From Scortum barcoo (taxonomy: Eukaryota > Chordata > Actinopteri > Centrarchiformes > Terapontidae), in NCBI GenBank assembly GCA_023238725.1, contig CM041533.1, positions 22,534,176 to 22,598,175 on the forward strand: a DNA stretch of 64,000 nucleotides, read 5' to 3'. Below, one piece after another: positions 59,720 through 64,000 of the stretch (the first letter of the stretch is position 1; the number at the start of each line of letters is the position of its first letter). The position numbers and the translations under genes are program-made. Below the pieces are notes generated by a model that saw only the letters and a list, made by a program, of their open reading frames with translations, did no database searches and was not told the DNA's origin.

Positions 59720-62700
59720 TTAATCTTCCAGCGTGTAGTTGGGGTTAACAACCAGAACAGCTTCTTCTTCTGTGCTTGCAGACTCCGAGCCCTTAAGCCC
59801 CGCCTGGGACAGCTCGATCAGGATGTGATCCTGGGGGTAGAAAGAGACACACGCTTGTCAGTTGTGTCCAAATTTGGCTAAAAATTATTTGCAGCTGGGT
59901 TGAAATTGACTGTGGACTCACATAGTGCACCAGCCTGTGGAGGACCTTCTCTATCAGACCCTTCTTGTTGACCAGCTCCTCCTCCGTGTCGATCTCAGAC
60001 TCGATCTCTTTCAGGTACCAGTTCACCACTGCGCTCTTCTTCAGTGCCTCCTCTTCCTCAGCTGCGACACAGATATTGGTGCAAAGGTTAGGTTGAATAA
60101 TACAAAGTGAAAAAAAAGGAAAAGCAAAACAGGTCTGGACATTCATTTTCTTTCAGTAGTATGACGGGGGTGAGGTGGGGTCTCTTACCCTCCTCTGCCC
60201 TGCGCAGATGCAGGACTAGCAGGTTGGAGATGCGTCTGTACTCGTTGAATGACAGGCGGAGAGATGGTTTGAGCTGAGTGCCGGACTCTGCATGTCCGTT
60301 CACGCCGTTGGTGTGACCATTTATTCCATTGACATGCCCGTTAACACCATTCACGTGATCGTTTACACCATTCACTCCGTTAGGGATGACGTTTCCTGCA
60401 AAGACAAGCTTGCATTAGATCAAACCTTGATGAAGCCAGTGAATTTTCTTTTGTGTTATTTTTATGTTATTATGTTTTATGTTAATATGTGCATTCAACT
60501 CCAACAGTGTATGCGTGTTTTTTTGTCAGTACCTTCCTCCTGCCGCTCTTCCTCCTCCTCCAGTTCATCCTCCTGCTCCAGGTTGATGTCTGGCGTCTCC
60601 ACTCTGATGATGGACTTGTTCAGAAGACGGAAGGCTTCCTTCACATGTTTGGGCTGCACCTGAACACGTAAAGACAAAAAAAAAAAAAAAGCCAGATTAC
60701 ACACAATCACATTACTAAACATGATTTCATCCTCACTTCAAGCAGGACTTCACATCTCGCCCACCTCGTCACAGCAGTGCATGCGCGCCATGCCCTCTGA
60801 GAGGCGGATCATACTCTCCAGCTGTCGCACAGTTATTCTCCAGGCAGACTTGGACACGCCCCCGGAGCCGTCCCGCTGACGCAGACGCTTGTACTGCTCG
60901 ACGATGAACTCTTCTGACTCGCTGGAGATCTACAGACACAAGCGTGTGGAACATGCACGGTTTAATACAAGCCACACTTTGTCAGACTTGATGTAAACAC
61001 ACAGTCGGCGGAGGGAAACAACACATACCTTAGGTTTGAACTGCCTTGCAAAGAGCAGGTATCTGCGGATCTCATCCAAAGAGTACAGTCTGTCCACAGA
61101 CTCCTCAATGCGGGAGTGCAGGTCCACGATGCGTCTGGCGATGGCGTAGTCTGTCACCTGGGATACACAAAGATGAACACACAGCATTAGACCAGGTCAG
61201 ACAAAACTTTAGCAAAGTGGATTACAGTAAAATCAGTAGGAGGATGCAAGACATAAAATGACATCAGTAATTGAACAAATGAGGCGTAAACATAACAGAC
61301 ACATATAAAACTGCTGATCTTTTAATAAAAATGCAATTAGAAAAATAAAGTTACATTAATACGCATGCAGCAGGTTATGCTGTGTACAGGCGTACCTCAT
61401 TGCAGTCGTCCACCAGGATGAAGAAGAGGTCGAAGCGGCTCATGATGGGGGCGGTCAGGTTGACGTTCTGCTTCAGACTCTTGCTGCGGTCGTAGCGCCC
61501 TCCAACAGGGTTGGCAGCAGCCAAGATGGATGTGCGAGCATTCAGGGTGGCCTGGAGGAGATGGAGGCTGGTTATTTTACTGCAGAGGGGAGTGAAAGGC
61601 CCGCTGGACGACAAACTTTATTTGGCTTGTAACATTGTAAATTTAAGTTCTGTTGTAGAAAATTTTGACGCATATGCCCTGTCCTTTATTGGTAAGTTTT
61701 TTTTTGTCTCTCATTTGTATTAAACACCATTGAACAAAGAGTAAAGTTAAAAGAATTTTGTCTTTATTTCAGTGTTTACAGTGGTCTGCCTTCATTACCT
61801 TGACTCCAGCCTTGGTGATGCTGATGGTCTGCTGCTCCATGGCTTCATGGATGGCCACCTGGTCCTTAAGGTCCATCTTGTCAAACTCATCAATACAGCA
61901 CACGCCCTGGGGGGCAAAACTGTCATTAACACCACCATAAACACCTACCAATGCCCTCCACTGCCTTTAATGGCTCGAAACACTCACGTTGTCGGCCAGC
62001 ATCAGAGCTCCGGCCTCGATGACAAACTCGTGGGACTCCTCATCTCTGACCACAGCTGCAGTCAGACCTGCAGCGCTGCTGGCTTTGCCACTAGTGTACA
62101 CTGCTCTGGGACTGAACTCCTCCACATGCCTGCGCACAAACACACACATATTTAAATTACCATTCAGACTGACTGATCCGTGCACAGAGACATTATCAGT
62201 TAAGTGTTTGCCAACTTGTCAATAATGTGTAATTTGTGTCACATACTTGAGGAACTGGCTCTTGGCAGTACTAGGGTCTCCGACGATACAGACATTGATG
62301 TCTCCCCTCAGTGAGGTTCCCTCCATAGTCGTCTTGGGAACACCTCCAAACAGCATCAGCAGGATGCCGCGCTTCACTTCATCATTGCCTGTATGATTAC
62401 ATTCACTATTTAACTAAAAATACACAGCTCTGATGCCCTCGAATAAAGCTTTCCCAAACAGAGAAAATGCTGAAGTGATGGTTTGAGCACCGACCGTGGA
62501 TGGTGGGGAAGAGGCTGGTGCACAGGTTGTGGTAAAGGTTCTTGTCTTGGCTCATCTCAAACACCTTCTCCCACTCCTTCTCTGTCATCTGGCTCTTGAT
62601 GCTCTCTGCAGTCTGCTCCTCCTCCCGCAGCTCCTTACCACCAAACTACAACAGAAGACATACACTTGTAAATGAACATCAAGCACATCTGGATCTTTAT

Positions 62701-63861
62701 TTTCTACTGTGATTTGGTGTGATAGTGATATGGAATACTATGAAAATAAATTCATTATAGCATGTCTTACTCGTGGGTTAGTTGGGGCCACGTTGCAGGC
62801 CAGGAAGGCCAGCCTGTATGAAAGCTCTCTGACTCCCAAAGCTTTCAGTCCTCTCAGACCCTCAGACTCAAAGCCCTGGCGTCCCCCAGCTACACGGGTA
62901 CTGGACTCTGCTCGCACACCTGGAGAGGGAATATACATAAAGGTGTTAAAACAAAAAGTTAAGAGAAACAAAACAACATGATTTCTTCAAATACTTTCTC
63001 GTCACAATCTGTGATAATCTAAATGAATCATACCAGGAGTGGTGAGCTGAGAGACATCTGGCACCACAATGAGGGTCCCGGTGAAGTCGCAGCGGTCGCC
63101 GGCCTGAGCCGTCTCCACAGCCTCGGCCCTCAGAATGATCTCCAGGGAGCGTGGGATTGAACCACGGGGCAGCTCCGCCTGCGTCTCCTGGATACGCACC
63201 TGAACACACAAGAATTCACCTAAATCAGAAACCTCCAGGCCTCAAGCTCTCTTCAGTGCACATTTCCCCACTTATGCATCGCGACAAATAAAAAAAAAAA
63301 AATCAATTTATTTAGAGCCCAAAATCACAAACATTGTTTGCCTCGGAGGGCTTTACAATCTGTACAGTTGTGACACCCTCTGTCCTTAGACCCTCGAACC
63401 GAGTCAGGAAAAACTTCAAAAAAACCCTTTATGGGAAAAAGAAGAAACCTGAGGAAGAGCCACAGAAGACACAAGCGGACGTTCATAGTCACCTTCTGGA
63501 AGTCGATGAACTTGGACTTGTGTGTGTGTCAAGGTGGAAGCGGGAGCGGTTGTTACAGACGGGGTTTCTACAGATGGTCGGTGGGGAGTATTTGAACTGC
63601 TGAGGGACGTCTTTGATCACTGCCTGGCAGTCCATGCAGAGGAATGTGCCGCTCACCTGCAATATCAGAGAGGTTAATATAATGATCATGTAAAAAAACG
63701 ATGAGCCCAACATCACTACCTCTAACTATTGCAGCTTTGTGTGTAGGCACATACTGACTGCAGGATATCTCACCAGTTCAGGGTGTACTGGGTGTGTCCT
63801 CACCACCTGACCACTGATCCTCACCAGGGTGCCGATACGCATGGATGACAGCTCACGGATC
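59720..63861 (-). CDS. mcm6: MCM6 replicative helicase subunit, 5' end outside the window, one frameshift
   Basis: Fifteen exons are visible on the minus strand: 63861-63774, 63656-63493, 63199-63034, 62919-62771, 62645-62495, 62388-62247, 62129-61988, 61906-61799, 61551-61396, 61157-61029, 60929-60765, 60659-60533, 60395-60189, 60061-59922 and 59830-59720. They cover about 713 residues; roughly the first 100 lie beyond 64000. Visible parts are the zinc finger (FLCMDC ... ICRNPVC), Walker A (GDPSTAKSQF), Walker B (CCIDEFDKM), sensor (AAANP), arginine finger (MSRFD) and the MCM6 ending VVNPNYTLED. MCM6 is part of the MCM2-7 helicase that licenses and unwinds origins. Exon 63656-63493 has two extra bases in a GT run at 63519-63529 that shift the frame. 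All other phases agree. Confidence 0.95.
60292..60381 (-). repeat. Coding hexapeptide-like repeat in MCM6
   Basis: Thirty residues of the acidic linker after the AAA+ domain are built from NGV/NGH/NGI units (NGVNGHVNGINGHTNGVNGH in the middle). Human MCM6 has a shorter Asn-Gly-His linker at this place, so the position is conserved and the length expanded. Confidence 0.85.
63519..63529. other. Frame-breaking GT run inside an mcm6 exon
   Basis: The exon is 164 bases, but 162 are needed to encode LDTHKSKFIDFQK in line with the family and with the phases of both flanking introns. The surplus is one GT unit in this run. It may be an assembly error, an allele or a real mutation. Confidence 0.8.
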
Positions 63862-64000
63862 CTGGATTACACACAAGAAAAGCATCCCATTTCATACACA
63901 GCCCTAGCTTTGCTCATACAAAAATAAAAACACAGAGTGCATACACAGTATAACATGCTGCATCCTGTGCCAGTAATCTGAAAGGAACTAAAAGCGAAGC

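Noticed and set aside
63493..63656. Skipping of the frameshifted mcm6 exon as a natural splice form
   Set aside because: Skipping would join the flanking phase-0 introns in frame but remove most of the zinc finger, so it would not give a working helicase.
1..64000. CRISPR array, operon or prophage
   Set aside because: Repeats are simple microsatellites or eukaryotic transposons; genes are intron-rich and vertebrate.

Overview
The window looks like teleost fish nuclear DNA. Its genes have many short exons with GT-AG introns and vertebrate-type products. The introns and intergenic DNA carry long CA/GT and AT microsatellites, Tc1/mariner and Harbinger-type transposons, LINE fragments and dispersed elements familiar from fish genomes. 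I found nothing prokaryotic, no CRISPR array and no viral gene.

Layout. 1-9.1 kb has no confident gene: microsatellites, two copies of a dispersed repeat, AT-rich blocks that could be conserved non-coding DNA, and a possible plus-strand terminal exon at the end. 10.5-15.1 kb (+) is a CXorf38 homologue with six exons and introns full of transposons. 19.5-21.8 kb (+) is a SAP-like adaptor (SH2D1A type). 24.1-27.6 kb (-) is a short class I cytokine receptor alpha chain with a WSDWS motif and a Box1 tail. A tRNA-Glu(CTC) gene lies at 31.3 kb (-). 33.6-35.5 kb (+) is a CARD-containing caspase of the caspase-8 subfamily (casp20 type). 37.0-40.9 kb (+) is catip, a ciliogenesis gene with an RFX X-box upstream. 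42.6-46.9 kb (+) is a two-DED initiator caspase, closer to caspase-10 than caspase-8. 52.1-54.8 kb (+) is tmbim1. 56.6-59.1 kb (-) is a pnkd-type gene with only the short MR-1S form visible. 59.7-63.9 kb (-) is mcm6, cut off at its 5' end by the window edge.

How the genes relate. CATIP, TMBIM1 and PNKD are neighbours on human 2q35, so that block is old. The two caspases flanking catip belong to the subfamily that lies elsewhere on human 2q in CASP8/CASP10. They sit beside TMBIM1, a family linked to suppression of Fas signalling, so the middle of the window is a local cell-death neighbourhood. The SAP-like adaptor and the cytokine receptor add immune signalling on the left.

Coding frames were checked by joining exons: cxorf38, sh2d1a-like, both caspases, catip, tmbim1 and pnkd are open throughout with matching intron phases. 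The exception is mcm6, where one exon has two extra bases in a GT run that break the frame. The first coding exon of the cytokine receptor is unresolved.
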